Notes: generated by a model from the sequence alone, not told the origin. 64,000 bases of DNA from Symbiodinium natans (GCA_905221605.1 CAJNDS010001347.1:197501-261500), one strand, 5' to 3'; shown: positions 42,380 to 53,969, counted from the first letter of the stretch. Numbers and translations are program-made.

Positions 42380-43480
42380 AAGCTTGAAAACTTTAATCAC
42401 AGAACTTACTCCTCAAAACCTGGACAGCAACCCATGACCTAATCCAAAAAGCCCTAAATCCACGAACCCAGAACCCTAGAATCCTACGACGCCGAATCGG
42501 CTGACTTGATGCACTCCCTTCTTTGTAAACCACGCTTCCGCTCGTGTTGCAAGCTAGGGGTTGGAGATTTAGGGTTCTGAAGCGTTTTTGGGTACACCGG
42601 GCACGGGGTTTGTGATTTGGGGCGCCTAACAGGTCAGATTCTATTGCAGGCAGCCTGGAATCAAGAAACGGAACTCATATTCATTCCAAGATGCTATGCA
42701 GAGCACGCACACATAGCAAAACATGCATGTTTCACAGACCTAGAACCCTAAAGAGGAGACTTACTCCCAGAGCTTGCTCCAGCAACACCAAACAAATGCA
42801 AAGGGACGCTCCAGCGACGGCCGAACAAAAGAAATTTCTTCAGTATACAAGCGTCCTTCTCAGGTCTGAGTACCGAAAAAAAAGCTGAAACAGCGAAATC
42901 TAAACTTGCAAAGGCTTCTTGCTGCGAGGCTCATCCCCGCCAGTCAAGGCATGCTGTCATGTGGGGATCAAGTTTGTGCCAAATTCCGCTGAAATACTTG
43001 AAGAACTGATTCTGTGAACTACTGCAGTTGGCTAATAGGACAGGACCAATGGGCAAGTCCTTCTGGCGATGCAGGTGGCGGGTGTAGCAGCCAGTCAAAC
43101 ACCTCCTTGAGACTGTTCGTGTGCATAACGCAATTCAACCTTAGTACACAGGGCGGCCCGAGAAGTCCAGAGGCTCCAGTCAAAGCAGTTTTCAACGTTT
43201 GACATGTAGGCTAGAGTTCTCCTCGAAAAAAACCAGTATCGTTATAACATCGTGCAGTGTACAGTTGCTGACCAGAATCCATGCCTGCAGACTATAGCTA
43301 CATATGCTTTAGCTTGCGACCGCTGAACCCTCCAATCTGATTCCACAAAGCCCGCAAAACAAGGAACACCAGGACCAAATCCCCAAACCCCAAACCCCAA
43401 ATGGCAAAAATCTATTGTTCTACATTTCAGCCCCAAGGAAGATGCGTGAAACTGTGTATTTCCGCGGGGTTTCGAGGATG
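42380..43480. other. Stretch without a clear gene
   Basis: Not telomeric. Contains short open segments on both strands (for example minus EVFDWLLHPPPASPEGLAHW near 43,030-43,115) and a few exon-like GC-rich patches, but nothing I can join. Probably introns and small exons between the caspase-like gene and the BTB-like exon, or the 3' region of the former. Confidence 0.4.
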
Positions 43481-43481
43481 A

Positions 43482-45797
43482 CTACTGGCTTCGAATCTTG
43501 AGCTCCAGGGATTGGCACGACTTTCGGGTCTGATCAAGGTTTGGAGCTCCTACCACCCCACCCCCCCTGGATGTGCAGGCATGTTGCTCTTGCAATATGT
43601 GCAAGCGGGGCAGGAAGCTGAACCTGAATCTCGCAAAACAGAACCACAGTACAACACGGGATGGGCAACTACAAACAACGAGCTCTGCGCTGTACGAACG
43701 CTGGACACTGCTTAGGCCCCGGAGCCTTTCGGCAATGCGAAGCACATCGTGTCGCGCTTTCAGGTAGTGCTTCTCCAGTGCATGGCAAGCCAAAAAACCG
43801 ATATGTCGAGCAAGCAGGAAGGTTGAGTCGCAAAGATCGTCAATCGCTTCCTCGTTCCAGGGCGGCTGCAGTGGAACCCACGGCCGCTTAGGTGCAGCGA
43901 AGAACATAATGGGATGGGTTGGTGTTGGTGCACAATCTTCCACGACATCCATCTCTACTTTGCGCAAGGTCAACCAATACAGATCAGGCAACATCCATGT
44001 CGTTAGCACGGAAACATCCGCAGCTCCACGTACCAAGAAAACTTCCAGCGCCCTCGGGATGAACGAAAAATCTTCCAACTGGCGGTTCCACTTGCAGCCG
44101 TAGATTTTCACGCAATGTATGCCCGGACTTGTTGGCAGAGGCTCGTCTATATGGTCCGGCACATCATCCACTCTGCGGGGAGTGAACGACACTCGGCAAA
44201 GGCTCAAAAACATGACCACCTCTGCCTTGAAGATCTCCTGTTCCTGAAGCATGCGAAGCACCTCAGTCTCCACCTGAACCCATGTTTTGGACAATTCTGG
44301 GTCAGAGTCGCTCGCCTCCAACAGGGCGCCCGCGTCATACGTTGCATGCCCTTCACCAGCAACGAATATCATGAGCTTGGCATTGCGAAACAACTTTAGC
44401 TTGGCTATGCCACGCTTGAGGGTATTGAGAACGTCCTCCTTGCTTCCGCCGGTGCAGATAAACGACCTGCTTTCGTCGCACAAGCCATGCCTATCACCAA
44501 GGTCCGCGAACTCGCGAGCTTCATCTTCCGCATGCTGTACCTTTTCCCGGTTGACGCCCACGGCAATGACGACCCACAAGCCGACGCCAGTGCGAGCGTC
44601 ACAATTGTGTCCGCACGCGTTCTCCCATAAAGGTAAAGTGCGGATCTTTGGTCGAACACGAGTGATGTACTCGAACATGTGTACAAGCCTCTTGATCTCG
44701 GCTTGAAGCAACTTCAAAGGATGGCCATCGTTTTGGACACGGTGGAATTCCGGTACTGGGACCAGAAGCCTTGTCGCTAACTGCCTGCTCTCCTGGAGAA
44801 CTCTGTCAAGAATGACCTGGCTGCAGAATTTCGATATAAACCTCTCGCTCCCGGAGTGGAACTCCAGTAGAAGCAACTCGCTTCTGTCACGGAACTCCCG
44901 CCAAAGCTGAGCGGCCCCGTCGGAGAGCTCTTGCACAAGCTGCTTGTTCAGCTGCCCATCATCGTCGAACATCGATGCGTTGCTCTCGACAGACTCTTGA
45001 AGCCGAATGGCCATGTCCAAAAACTCTCCTGCAAGTTGCCTACTGCTGCGCTGGAGCATTTTTCGACGACGACGCTCCTTGTGGAACGCCCATACAAGCC
45101 TTTCGCTCCCAACCACGAACATCCGCAAGAGCGACAAGGCGGCACCTCCGATCTCTCGCACAAGTGGATTGTGAGAGCGCCCCGAATGCCGTTCACATCT
45201 GAGGTTGAAGTCACGAAGTTCGCGTTCATGCTGACTTGGACCTGGAATCTCGGAATCGTCGTAATCGTCGTAATCGTCGAAATCGTCGTGATCGGAGCAT
45301 TCGCTGCAATTGTGGTAATCGTCGAAATCGTCGTCATCGTCACACTTGCCGCAATCATTACAAGTGGCCCGCAGGAACTCTTCCAGCGGGGGCTCACCTT
45401 CGGTCTGAGTGGCTATGCCGTGTAACTCAGCTCGAAGCTCGCCAGCGTATGTACTTGCATCAGCTTGACCTTCAAACGAGTTCGAGAACTCGCGTCCAAT
45501 GGCAATGGCCCTGGCCTCGAACTCACTTTCAAGCTGCGTGATATCCTCACAGAACGAAACCCGAACTCCAATACGAAACTCATCGTCGTCGACCGTGTAG
45601 AACAACGATATACGCCCATCGCGCCAGAGCCGGAAGTCCTGGTGAAGGGCTTGGGCCCTGTCCAAAAAATCCTTTCGCAACCCATGGATCCGGTCCTTAA
45701 GCTCCCGTATCTTGCAGTCCCTAAACTCCTGCAGTTGGGACTGGATCCTGTTCTGGAACTCCGCCTCTGCCGCGCGGGGGCTAGATGCATTGCCCAT
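43482..45797 (-). CDS. Caspase-fold (peptidase C14-like) protein with coiled N-terminus
   Basis: One long minus-strand ORF; the frame is open back to an ATG at 45,884. I prefer the ATG at 45,797 because it gives MGNASSPRA, a classic N-myristoylation context. Numbering from 45,884: residues 41-135 and 215-400 are helical with recurring QLxxEFRDR-type units. Residues 181-210 are an Asp/Tyr run. Residues 435-567 fit a caspase p20 core: GLWVVIAVGVNREK strand, EDEAREFADLGDRHG, KLMIFVAGEGHA with the candidate catalytic His 513, and VVMFLSLCRVSF with candidate Cys 563. This is the His-Cys pair of caspases and metacaspases (family knowledge). Likely role: cysteine protease or scaffold in membrane-linked signalling. 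The C-terminus past ~725 may be intron read-through. No introns are evident in 2.2 kb, unlike its neighbours. Confidence 0.7.
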   Translation of the reverse strand: MGNASSPRAAEAEFQNRIQSQLQEFRDCKIRELKDRIHGLRKDFLDRAQALHQDFRLWRDGRISLFYTVDDDEFRIGVRVSFCEDITQLESEFEARAIAIGREFSNSFEGQADASTYAGELRAELHGIATQTEGEPPLEEFLRATCNDCGKCDDDDDFDDYHNCSECSDHDDFDDYDDYDDSEIPGPSQHERELRDFNLRCERHSGRSHNPLVREIGGAALSLLRMFVVGSERLVWAFHKERRRRKMLQRSSRQLAGEFLDMAIRLQESVESNASMFDDDGQLNKQLVQELSDGAAQLWREFRDRSELLLLEFHSGSERFISKFCSQVILDRVLQESRQLATRLLVPVPEFHRVQNDGHPLKLLQAEIKRLVHMFEYITRVRPKIRTLPLWENACGHNCDARTGVGLWVVIAVGVNREKVQHAEDEAREFADLGDRHGLCDESRSFICTGGSKEDVLNTLKRGIAKLKLFRNAKLMIFVAGEGHATYDAGALLEASDSDPELSKTWVQVETEVLRMLQEQEIFKAEVVMFLSLCRVSFTPRRVDDVPDHIDEPLPTSPGIHCVKIYGCKWNRQLEDFSFIPRALEVFLVRGAADVSVLTTWMLPDLYWLTLRKVEMDVVEDCAPTPTHPIMFFAAPKRPWVPLQPPWNEEAIDDLCDSTFLLARHIGFLACHALEKHYLKARHDVLRIAERLRGLSSVQRSYSAELVVCSCPSRVVLWFCFARFRFSFLPRLHILQEQHACTSRGGGVVGAPNLDQTRKSCQSLELKIRSQ

Positions 45798-47362
45798 CTG
45801 CGCGGCGCCTGGTGGAGCTTGCCGCTCCTGTTCTGGAACTTTTATGCGCGCCGCACTGGGGGGCGTGGCATGAGGGCGCACCAAGAGCCTTGGATCTCTG
45901 GATTCGCCTTCAGAGTGATCAATGCTGAAATCTTCAGGTTCAGAAGTGTCTGCTATTGTCGGCTAGTCATGGCTGGCGTCACGCTTGGCAAGGAGCCAAA
46001 AGGAGACGTATCCCCGAAATCATCGTCGATGTGCAAATCAGCTTCAGGGGTTTCGGGTTTAAGGCATAGGGTCCGTGCTCTCCTCGTGAGCTGGGGGGGC
46101 ACTCTGTTAACAGCCAAAATCAGACGCCCGAAACGCTCAAAACCCCAAAAGCACGAGGGCTGCAGTTTGAACCCTAAACTCGATAAACCCTAATTATAAA
46201 CCCTAATTTTGAACCCTAAACTCTATAAACCCTAATTATAAACCCTGAAATTCCAACACCTTGCTGGGTCGCCTCTGGAAAAACCGCCCTCGCAGTCTCG
46301 GAGACCTTGGGCGAAACACGAGCAGCAGGGTTCAGGGTTAATGGCTTCGGGGGCTTAAGAGTAAGCTTACGGGCTATGAGAGCTTTATGGAATTTGTTTG
46401 CATGAGTTAGGGCTGCAGACCTTGAGTATTTTTAGGGTTTTCGGACTTGAACTCAGGGGTTCAGGGCTTAAGGCGGCTGTTCGTCTCTTCGGGTTTTAGG
46501 TCTCAGGACTCTGGCACGAAAGCGCAGGAACCACGCTGCTTGGGGCTAGCAGGGCTTATGGCGGTTGTTGGGGTTCAGGGTTCAGCTTTAGGGTTTCGGA
46601 CTTATGTTTAGCTTCCTTTTTGTTGGGGTTCAGGGTTGGGTCTTAGGGGCAAACAGGTTTAGAAGCTTCCAGGACATACGGACTTAATTTTGGTTGGGGA
46701 CGGTCAGCTTTTCATAGACATTAGGGCCTACACCTTGCTGAGTTCACGGAATCGGGATGCGAATGCCTCTGATCGCCTGTGAAAAACGTCCCAAAGATTC
46801 AAACCCTAAACCGTTAAACCCTGAACCCTACAAACCCTAAATCCCAAACCCCAAACCCCAAACCCCAAACCCTAAACCCTAAACCCTAAACCCTCTTTGA
46901 TCAGAGGCACCTCCGCGACCCAACCTTTATATTACTAGCCTCCCAACCCAGAACACGACCAAATGAGGTACGCTCAGGTGGTTTGGGCCACCCTTCAGCC
47001 CGAAGCCCCCCCCCGTCAGCATAAAAGAAGGTGGGATCTGTATCAGACCCAATGAAGGATGCAGGCAAGAAGCGAAGCGGATGAGCCTCTTGTGGCTGAC
47101 GTCTTCGGGTTAAAGGGCTTCCGTGGGGTTTATTAGCGTTTTAAGGTTTAAGGTTTAGGGCTTAGGGTATGGGGATGGGGGGGGGGGAGGGGGAATAGGA
47201 TTTCTAAGCTCCAAGTCTCGAAAAACAACAGTCACCCTCTCAAGCCCTCAATATAACGTAGCGTTGTTGGTGCTAGCAGACCTAAAATTTGAACCCTGCT
47301 CCCTACGCCGCGCGTGCTTTTTCTGGGATCGGGCGTGCAAAGATGACATCACATGTTGGTTT

Positions 47363-47460
47363 CTAGACCCAAGAGCAACCTAGGAATAAACAGGGCGCCC
47401 TTGTCTGGTTTAAAGCGGCTTAAGAGGCAACCGAAGCCCGCCTACTCCGGGTCCTACCTA
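47363..47460. mobile_element. MITE family CTAGRCCCAAGAGTAACC, copy 4
   Basis: CTAGACCCAAGAGCAACCTAGG at the left and CTACTCCGGGTCCTAC at the right. Confidence 0.7.
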
Positions 47461-47903
47461 GGTTTTCGGTTTAGGGTTTAGGGTTTAGGGTTCAAGGGTC
47501 GAAGAACCCAACTGCCCAGCTCGGGCAGCAAAAGCCTCCGCCCTCACGTCGCATCGTGAGTTCTGAAAAATTTGACCCCCAGGGCTTGGGGTTTAGGGTT
47601 TAGGGTTTAGGGTTTGGGGTTTGGGGTTTGGGGTTTAGGGTGTAGGGTGTAGGGTTTAAGGTTTTTGAACCAAAACATGAACAAATCCTCTACCTCACAA
47701 TCGCCATAAAGCTCTTGAATACCCACGAACCCCGATACTTGAGAAACACTGCTCATAGAGTCTTTAGTGCCCGCAAGGCGTATCACCCCAACAAACCCTA
47801 GACAAAACACAACAACAAAACAAAAGTAAAACATAACCCTGAGAAAAAACAAGGGTTTAGGGCCTTAGGGTTTATGGTTTAGGGAAAACCGAAAATAAGT
47901 ATC

Positions 47904-48015
47904 ATTAGACACAAGAGTATCCTGCGAATAGACATGGTACCCTTTTGCTTAAAGGGGCTTATAAGGGAACCTAATTCCTCACAAATTGGAAAAAAGCGCC
48001 TGCTCTGGGTCCTAG
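47904..48015. mobile_element. MITE family CTAGRCCCAAGAGTAACC, copy 5
   Basis: TTAGACACAAGAGTATCCTG at the left and GCCTGCTCTGGGTCCTAG at the right. The interior GGTACCCTTTTGCTTAAAGG and TATAAGGGAACCTAA also recurs in the element at 51,300. Confidence 0.7.
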
Positions 48016-48187
48016 CACGAAACCCTAAACAATAAAATTAAACATTAGACCCGAAACCCCTAAACCCTGCACCCTAAACCTCTAAACCCTAGACCCGAAA
48101 CCCCCTAACCCGAAACACGAAAGCCTAAAACTCTAAAACCCTAAAACCCTAAACCCTAAACCCTAAACCCTAAACCCCAAGCTCAGT

Positions 48188-48285
48188 ACCCTTTGCCGGC
48201 AAGGCGCTGATCTGCCTTTGCGCTGTTCTGCTTCCGCGCGAGGTCGTCCAAGGGTGGGAGGTGCGGCATCTCCGCCCTGAGGAAG
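48188..48285 (-). CDS. Exon of an unrecognised protein
   Basis: Minus-strand FLRAEMPHLPPLDDLARKQN followed by SAKADQRLAGKG. Strong coding character. Could follow the HFYEAEEMF exon at 48,898-48,968 in one gene. Confidence 0.45.
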
Positions 48286-48567
48286 GGGTTTAGGGTTTAG
48301 GGTTTAGGCTTTAGGGTTTAGGGTTTAGGGTTCCGGGTTAGCGTTTAGGGTTTATGAGGCCAATCTGGCGGTTGAGCGGTTAAGGCTTAGGCCTTGGGGT
48401 TTAGGGTTTACGCTGTAGGGCTTCGGGGGTTCAGATAGGGCTCTTTGGGGTTTAGAGGTGTGTGAGAGCAGCACGGGTGAAGTTCAGATGTTTGGTGCAG
48501 CACTGGCTACACAACGAAAGCAAGGCAGTTTCCGGCTTCGGGGCGTGTTTAAACCCTAAACCCTATA

Positions 48568-48687
48568 CAGGGTGGGGCCCCCTAGTTATAAGTAGAGTTA
48601 TAAGGGCCCTAAATTGGGTTATAAGGACCCTAAGTTAGGTTATACGTGCCTTAACTACAGTTAGTATAGTAAGGGGGCCACACCCTG
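48568..48687. mobile_element. 120-bp TA-flanked MITE, copy 3 (reverse)
   Basis: Same element in opposite orientation, 120 bp, flanked by TATA/TATA. A degraded fourth relative lies at ~56,625-56,749. Confidence 0.9.
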
Positions 48688-48897
48688 TATAAACCACCTA
48701 TGTCTTACATGAGTTCAGGCTGTAGGTAGGATGTCGAGATGAAACTCTAGGGTTCAGGGGTTGAAAGTCGGCGCGTCAGAACTGTGAACCAGACTCTCCA
48801 ACAGGAGACCACCCTAAACCCTAAACCCTAAACCCTAAACCCTAAACCCTAAACCCTAAACCCTAAAACCCTAACCCTAAACCCCAAACCCTAAACC

Positions 48898-48968
48898 CGT
48901 GCTTGCGCGCCAGGCCACACCGCTTCAGGCATCGGGAACATCTCCTCGGCTTCGTAAAAGTGCCAGGG
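48898..48968 (-). CDS. Exon ending at a telomeric repeat donor
   Basis: Minus-strand PWHFYEAEEMFPMPEAVWPG followed by AQAR. The exon ends GCACGG|GTTTAGGG, so a telomeric unit forms the would-be 5' splice site. Confidence 0.45.
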
Positions 48969-49621
48969 CTGACTCCAATGGGAGATGAACTGCCTCAATC
49001 CTATTCTACTTTACACCCATACCTCAAAAGCCCCCTCATCCCTAACCCCCCAACCCCAAACCCTAAACCCCTAAACCCTAAACCCCGAACCCAAACCCTA
49101 AACCCTAAAATCCTAAAATTCAGAAACTCGAGACAACCCCAAACCCAGAGCACCGAGCAACCAAGCTCCAGAAGCCTCGTCTCTGGATTGCCAAAAGGAT
49201 TCAGTTTGGGGTCTAGGGTTTAGGGTCTTAGGGTGTAAGTTTTAGTTTTGGGTTTAGGCTTTAGATTAGGGTTTGGGGCTTAGGTTAGGACTAGGGCCAT
49301 AGGCATGAACCAAGTTCAGCTATAGGCTTTTAGGGCTCTGCGGGTTCAATGAGTTTCGGAATGGGGTTTGGTGATTCGGGGTTTAGGGTGTAGGGCTTTG
49401 GGCTTGGGGTTTAGGGTTTAGGGTTTGGTGATTTGGGGCTATATTTGGGAATTGGGACGGAACCCCCGAAATCCTCCCAAAGACGCTAAGTCCCTCAACC
49501 CTTAAATCTCAAACCCGACAACCCTCCATCGAGATCGTCGACCCTTCCCTAGGGCTAAGGGTTTAGGGTTTAGGGCTTAAGGTTTAGGGTTTAGGGCTTA
49601 GGGTTTAGGGCTGAGGGTAAA

Positions 49622-49735
49622 TCCCACCAAGAGAGGCATTGAGGCAAGTGTCGTCCACCTTGGGGTGGAGCTTCTTCATCTTGTGGTACCCGGCCATCTT
49701 ACCCAAGGCCCGGCAGCAGGCGGTGTAGTACCTTG
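49622..49735 (-). CDS. Exon of an unrecognised protein
   Basis: Minus-strand YYTACCRALGKMAGYHKMKK followed by LHPKVDDTCLNASLGG. Lys- and Tyr-rich; coding character good. Confidence 0.45.
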
Positions 49736-49779
49736 CGGTTTAGGGCTTAGGGTTTAGGGTTCAGGGTTTAGGGCCTTAG

Positions 49780-49882
49780 CTTGGTAGCCCGGTAACCATC
49801 TTCTAACAAGGGTACCCCCTTTTGCGTTGTATAAGGGAGCCTTGGACCAAAAAAGGGAAAAGGGTACCGCTGGGCTACCAAG
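49780..49882. mobile_element. Introner-type MITE, best-preserved copy, TSD TTAG
   Basis: CTTGGTAGCCCGGTAACC at the left and GGTACCGCTGGGCTACCAAG at the right, 103 bp. TTAG flanks both sides (49,776-49,779; 49,883-49,886). It sits beside a telomeric block, so it is not an intron here. This is the reference copy for the element that forms the intron at 22.7 kb. Confidence 0.9.
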
Positions 49883-50829
49883 TTAGAGTCAGCTTCTTGC
49901 GAGGTTGTGGGCTGAGGTTTGAGGGTGTGTTGGTGAGGGGCTTAGGGTTTGCATCCCACGACCAGAAATTCTCAAAACACATCGACCCTAAACCCTTTTA
50001 TTTTTTGGGTATTTATGTTGTTTGGCGGGACTTTAGACTTTAGTGCGGCGCTTTTCTCTTTTTTTTGAGGAATTTCATGTTTTTTTCGGGCTTTTAACTT
50101 AACTGTTACGGGCTTTATTCATTTTAGGGATTGGTTTTCGTGGCGAATTTGTTGCGGGATTACGAGGAGGTTATTAGAATAAGAATAACAACAACAATAA
50201 TCACAATACAATAAAAATAATGTTGATAATTAATAATAATGCGAACCATGTCGTGGCTACCAATGCAATGACTTTCAGGCCTTCGAGCGTGAAAGGTCCC
50301 GCCACACCTAGGGTTAAAAAAGAAAAAGAAAGAGGCCCCCGCCACACCTAGGAGAGAAAAAAAGGCCCCCGCCACGCCTAGAAAAACAAATATATCACCG
50401 GACCGAGATTTAGGGGGAGCCGAAAACAAACAAAAAACTCTGGACCCTAAACCCTAAACCCTAAACCCTAAACCCCAAACCCCAAACCCTAAACCCTAAA
50501 ATCCCTACGCAGCCGAGCTGCATGGGACCTCCATCTGGCAACTCCCAGTCCTCCCAAGCTTGCCGACACGTTCAGGGCTTGGCATGGAGGGGTTTAGGGT
50601 TTAGGGTTTAGGGTTTAGGGTTTAGGGCTTAAGGTGTAGGGTGTAGGGTTTAAGGTTTAGGGTGTAGAGTTTAAGCTTTAGGGTTTTAGTGGGTTTAAGG
50701 TTCAGGGTTTAGGGTCTACGGTCCCTGCTATACACAGATACAGACCCACAGGCTTCCGGTATTTGGGGCTCCGGGCGTCAAAGGGCTGAGGCGTTCGGCC
50801 CCTAAAAGCCCAACAGAACCTGAGACATG

Positions 50830-50975
50830 TGAACCCTTAAGCCTTAAACCCTTAAACCCTTAAACGCTTAAACCCTTAAACCCTTAAACCCTTAAACGCT
50901 TAAACCCTTAGACCCTTAAACGCTTAAACCCTTAGACCCTTAAACCCTTAAACCCTTAAACCCTTAAACCCTTAA
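50830..50975 (+). repeat. CCCTTAAA octamer array
   Basis: About 17 units of ACCCTTAA with GCTTAAA and TTAGACCC variants, an octamer version of the telomere word. Confidence 0.9.
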
Positions 50976-51135
50976 CCCCAAACCCTGAACCCGAAGCCCT
51001 AAGCCCTAAACCCTAAACCCTGACCCCCTACCCCCCGATCCCTTAACCAAACAACCGAAACCGAACAGCAGTCATACAGACGACTTAGGCTTCAGGGTTC
51101 TGGGCTCGTGGCGCAGCATGTTCTCTTCTTACTTG

Positions 51136-51275
51136 AACACAAGGGACGCCAAAGCCCTGAGCCACACCAAGAGAATTGAAAAAGCGAAGGCCTTGTACTT
51201 GTCGTAGGCTGGCTCGATCTCTCCAGGTTCGAACTCTTTCTTGCCCTTCCTCGCCCAAGGACCCGAGCTTTAAGT
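51136..51275 (-). CDS. Exon with hydrophobic C-terminal helix
   Basis: Minus-strand GPWARKGKKEFEPGEIEPAY, DKYKAFAFSILLVWLRALAS, LVF, then a GTAAGA donor. A basic/acidic stretch followed by one likely membrane helix. Family not recognised. Confidence 0.5.
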
Positions 51276-51299
51276 GGACATGGGGATCTATGTCCCCGA

Positions 51300-51412
51300 C
51301 TAGGTTGCCCAGTAACCTAGGATGAAAAAGGGTGCCCTTTTTTGCTTAAAGGGGTTTATAGGGGAACCGAAACCTACCAAAAAGGGAATAAGGGCACTAC
51401 TGGGCCTCCTAG
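51300..51412. mobile_element. Introner-type MITE, diverged, probable TSD CYGA
   Basis: CTAGGTTGCCCAGTAACCTAGG at the left and CACTACTGGGCCTCCTAG at the right. Flanks CCGA and CTGA match at 3 of 4 bases. Interior GGTGCCCTTTTTTGCTTAAAGG links it to the CTAGRCCCAAGAG family. Confidence 0.75.
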
Positions 51413-52194
51413 CTGAAAGAAGTGTACCTGGTTCCTTTTGAGGGGCGCACCTAGTATTCGTATTGGGGCTTCTAGCAAGACGAGGAACTGCACTTAGAGG
51501 GCCAGGTAGCAATCTGGGTGACGAGGGCGGGAGGGTGGGAGATCTTTAGGGCCGTAGCTCTGGGGTTTAGGGCCCAACTAGCGTAAACCGCGAACTCCAT
51601 CCTATCCCCCTCCACCAGAGCCCCTCAACCTCGGAAACCTGCAGCCCAATCCCCCAGGCACGAAAAAGTGAAGAAAGCCCTTCAGCAATCCTGAACCTCC
51701 CAAACCCGTTCAGGTCTAAACTCTTAGACTCCTGCCTCTTGAACCCCTTGAGCCCTCGAACCCCTTGACCATACCAGCTTGCCCTGCTGCTCGTGACATC
51801 ATCGTTCCTTGACGGCCACCTCCGTTTGGCCTTTTCGTCCCTGATCCCTAAACCCCCTCCCCCCTAAACCCCAGACCCCAAACCCTAAACCATAATCCTG
51901 GCTGGCTGTTCAGCGACGAAACCCTAAACTTTATGTACACACTGAACCTTAGAAACCCCTAAGCAAGGGAGTCATACTCGGTTCCCGTAATATACTCCTA
52001 ATACGGTAGTGTATTGGGGTCCTTATTATAAGGGAACCTACAAATTGGGGGGGTCTTTCTTCAGAACCCTAAGAATGTACCCCTAAGAGGTTCCCTTGAT
52101 TTGCTCCTCATATGGCCCTCATATTCCCTTGTAGAGGATCCTGAAAAAAGGCCCCCAAACCTGAGGGTTAAATAGGGGTCCAAGGTAGAATCAC

Positions 52195-52420
52195 CAAAAC
52201 CCTAGACCCTAAACCCTAATCCTAAACCCTAAACCCTAAACCCTAATCCCTAAATCCTAAACCTAACCCCTAACCCCTAACCCCTAACCCCTAACCCCTA
52301 ACCCCTAACCCCTAACCCCTAACCCCTAAACCCTAAACCCTAAACCCTAAACCCTAAACCCTAAACCCTAAACCCTAAACCCTAAACCCTAAACCCTAAA
52401 CCCTAAACCCCAACCCTAGA
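52195..52420 (+). repeat. Longest telomere-like array: CCCTAAA with CCCCTAA core
   Basis: About 30 units; the middle (52,262-52,327) is homogeneous CCCCTAA, the flanks are CCCTAAA. Homogeneous sub-blocks indicate local expansion. Confidence 0.95.
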
Positions 52421-52435
52421 AACCTCATCCCCCCT

Positions 52436-52512
52436 GAAGACAGGCGTCTCAGCCCATGGAAGGCTCTCGGTGATCAGCACAAAGTTCGTTGTTGCCGCCG
52501 AGATGTCCTCAA
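52436..52512 (-). CDS. Candidate exon, function unknown
   Basis: Minus-strand EDISAATTNFVLITESLPWA followed by ETPVF. Not recognised. Confidence 0.45.
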
Positions 52513-53384
52513 GGGCTTTATAGGGCTTCAAGGGCTTAACGCCTTAGACCCCTAAACCCAAAACCCTGAACCCTGAACCCTTAAACACTAAACCCTAAAC
52601 CCCAGGAGTTTCAGGGGTTCAGGGCTTAATTTGGGGGCCTCAGCGGTTCGCAGGCGCAAGGCTGCAGGGGTCAGGGCTGAAAGCTTTAGGTTCAACCCTA
52701 CTTACTGGCCCAAAACCCAAGGATATAAATGTTGAAACTTTCAGAAGAAACTCCCTTATAAGAAGCCCAAAAGTTTCAAAAGTTGGGTTTTGAGCCAGTA
52801 AGCCTAAACCCCTAAGTATCATGAACCTCCAGGCATGGATCCAGGAACCCCCAAATCCGCACCAGGCATCGCCAAAATAGAACTTCGGCACGCGGAAAGG
52901 CACCGACTCCTTGGCTGGGGCTTTGGGGCCAGGGTTTAGGGTTTAGGGATCAGGGTTTAGTGTCTAGGGTTTCGGGTTTAAGGTTCTTAGGGTTTAGGGT
53001 TAAGGGTTTAATGTCACCACGTGTCGGGGTGGGAAGCCCGAAAACCTTAAAACCTTAAGCCCGATAAACACTTGAACCGTGAACGCCCTTACATATACCC
53101 TAAAATCTCCCTTACCCTAAACCCTAAACCCTAAACCCTGAACCCTAAACCCCAGAGAGGTAAATGCTTCGACGCCAAGGAGTGTGCATTGTAGCTGCGT
53201 TGGGGTCGGTGCCTTCCAACAAAGGGTTTAGAGTGTAGGGGTAGGGGTTTCGAGTTTGGGGTTTGGGTTTTGGGGTTTGGGCTTCGGGGTTTAGGGCTTC
53301 GGGGTTTAGGGTGTAGGGGTTTAGGGTGTTGGGGTTTAGAGTTTGGGGTTTGGGGTTTGGCGTCCAAGGTGTTCGCTGACCCTG

Positions 53385-53460
53385 CATCTCACTGTGCATG
53401 CCGGAAGAAAATGCCGCCTGGCCACTTGCAGGAAGATGTTGAAGACGATCTCTGGCCTGC
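53385..53460 (-). CDS. Candidate exon, function unknown
   Basis: Minus-strand RPEIVFNIFLQVARRHFLPA followed by CTV. The + strand is also open. Bounded on the right by a CCCTAAA block. Confidence 0.35.
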
Positions 53461-53969
53461 TACCCTAAACCCTAAACCCTAAACCCTAAACCCTAAACCC
53501 TAAACCCTAAACCCTAAACCCTAAACCCTAAACCCTAAACCCCACCCAACAACAAAAAAAACAAAACCCTTAACCCATGAAGCGCAAGAGGCGGATAGGT
53601 CCGAGAACTCCATGTTCGCGGGAAGAGGCCGGAATCAATCTTGCTGGCTCTTAGGCTGTTAGTCAGTGAGCCCTAAACTCCTAAACCCTAATTAAACCCT
53701 AAACCCCAAACCCTCAACCCTTTTCAAACAATGGAGCCCTTCATCGGGGGAATCCGAACAGAGGCGTTCAAAAAGATCATACGGAATAGGACCCTAAACC
53801 CTCGGCGACTTGCGTTTGCAGGAAACCGCAAACAAGATTAGATGCTGCCCCCCCTCCCCCCGATTGCCTGTCGTGATTCCACATGCAGGATACGTAGTAT
53901 CCTTAGGCGCGCTCAGGGCTTCGGGGCTTAGGGGTTGTAGGGTTTAAGGGCCTTAAGTGTTGAGGGTTT

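Noticed and set aside
44405-45790. Other-frame ORFs of 93-164 codons over the caspase-like gene
   Set aside because: They overlap a far longer ORF with recognisable motifs; they are shadows with low-complexity reads such as ITTISTITTI from the Asp run.
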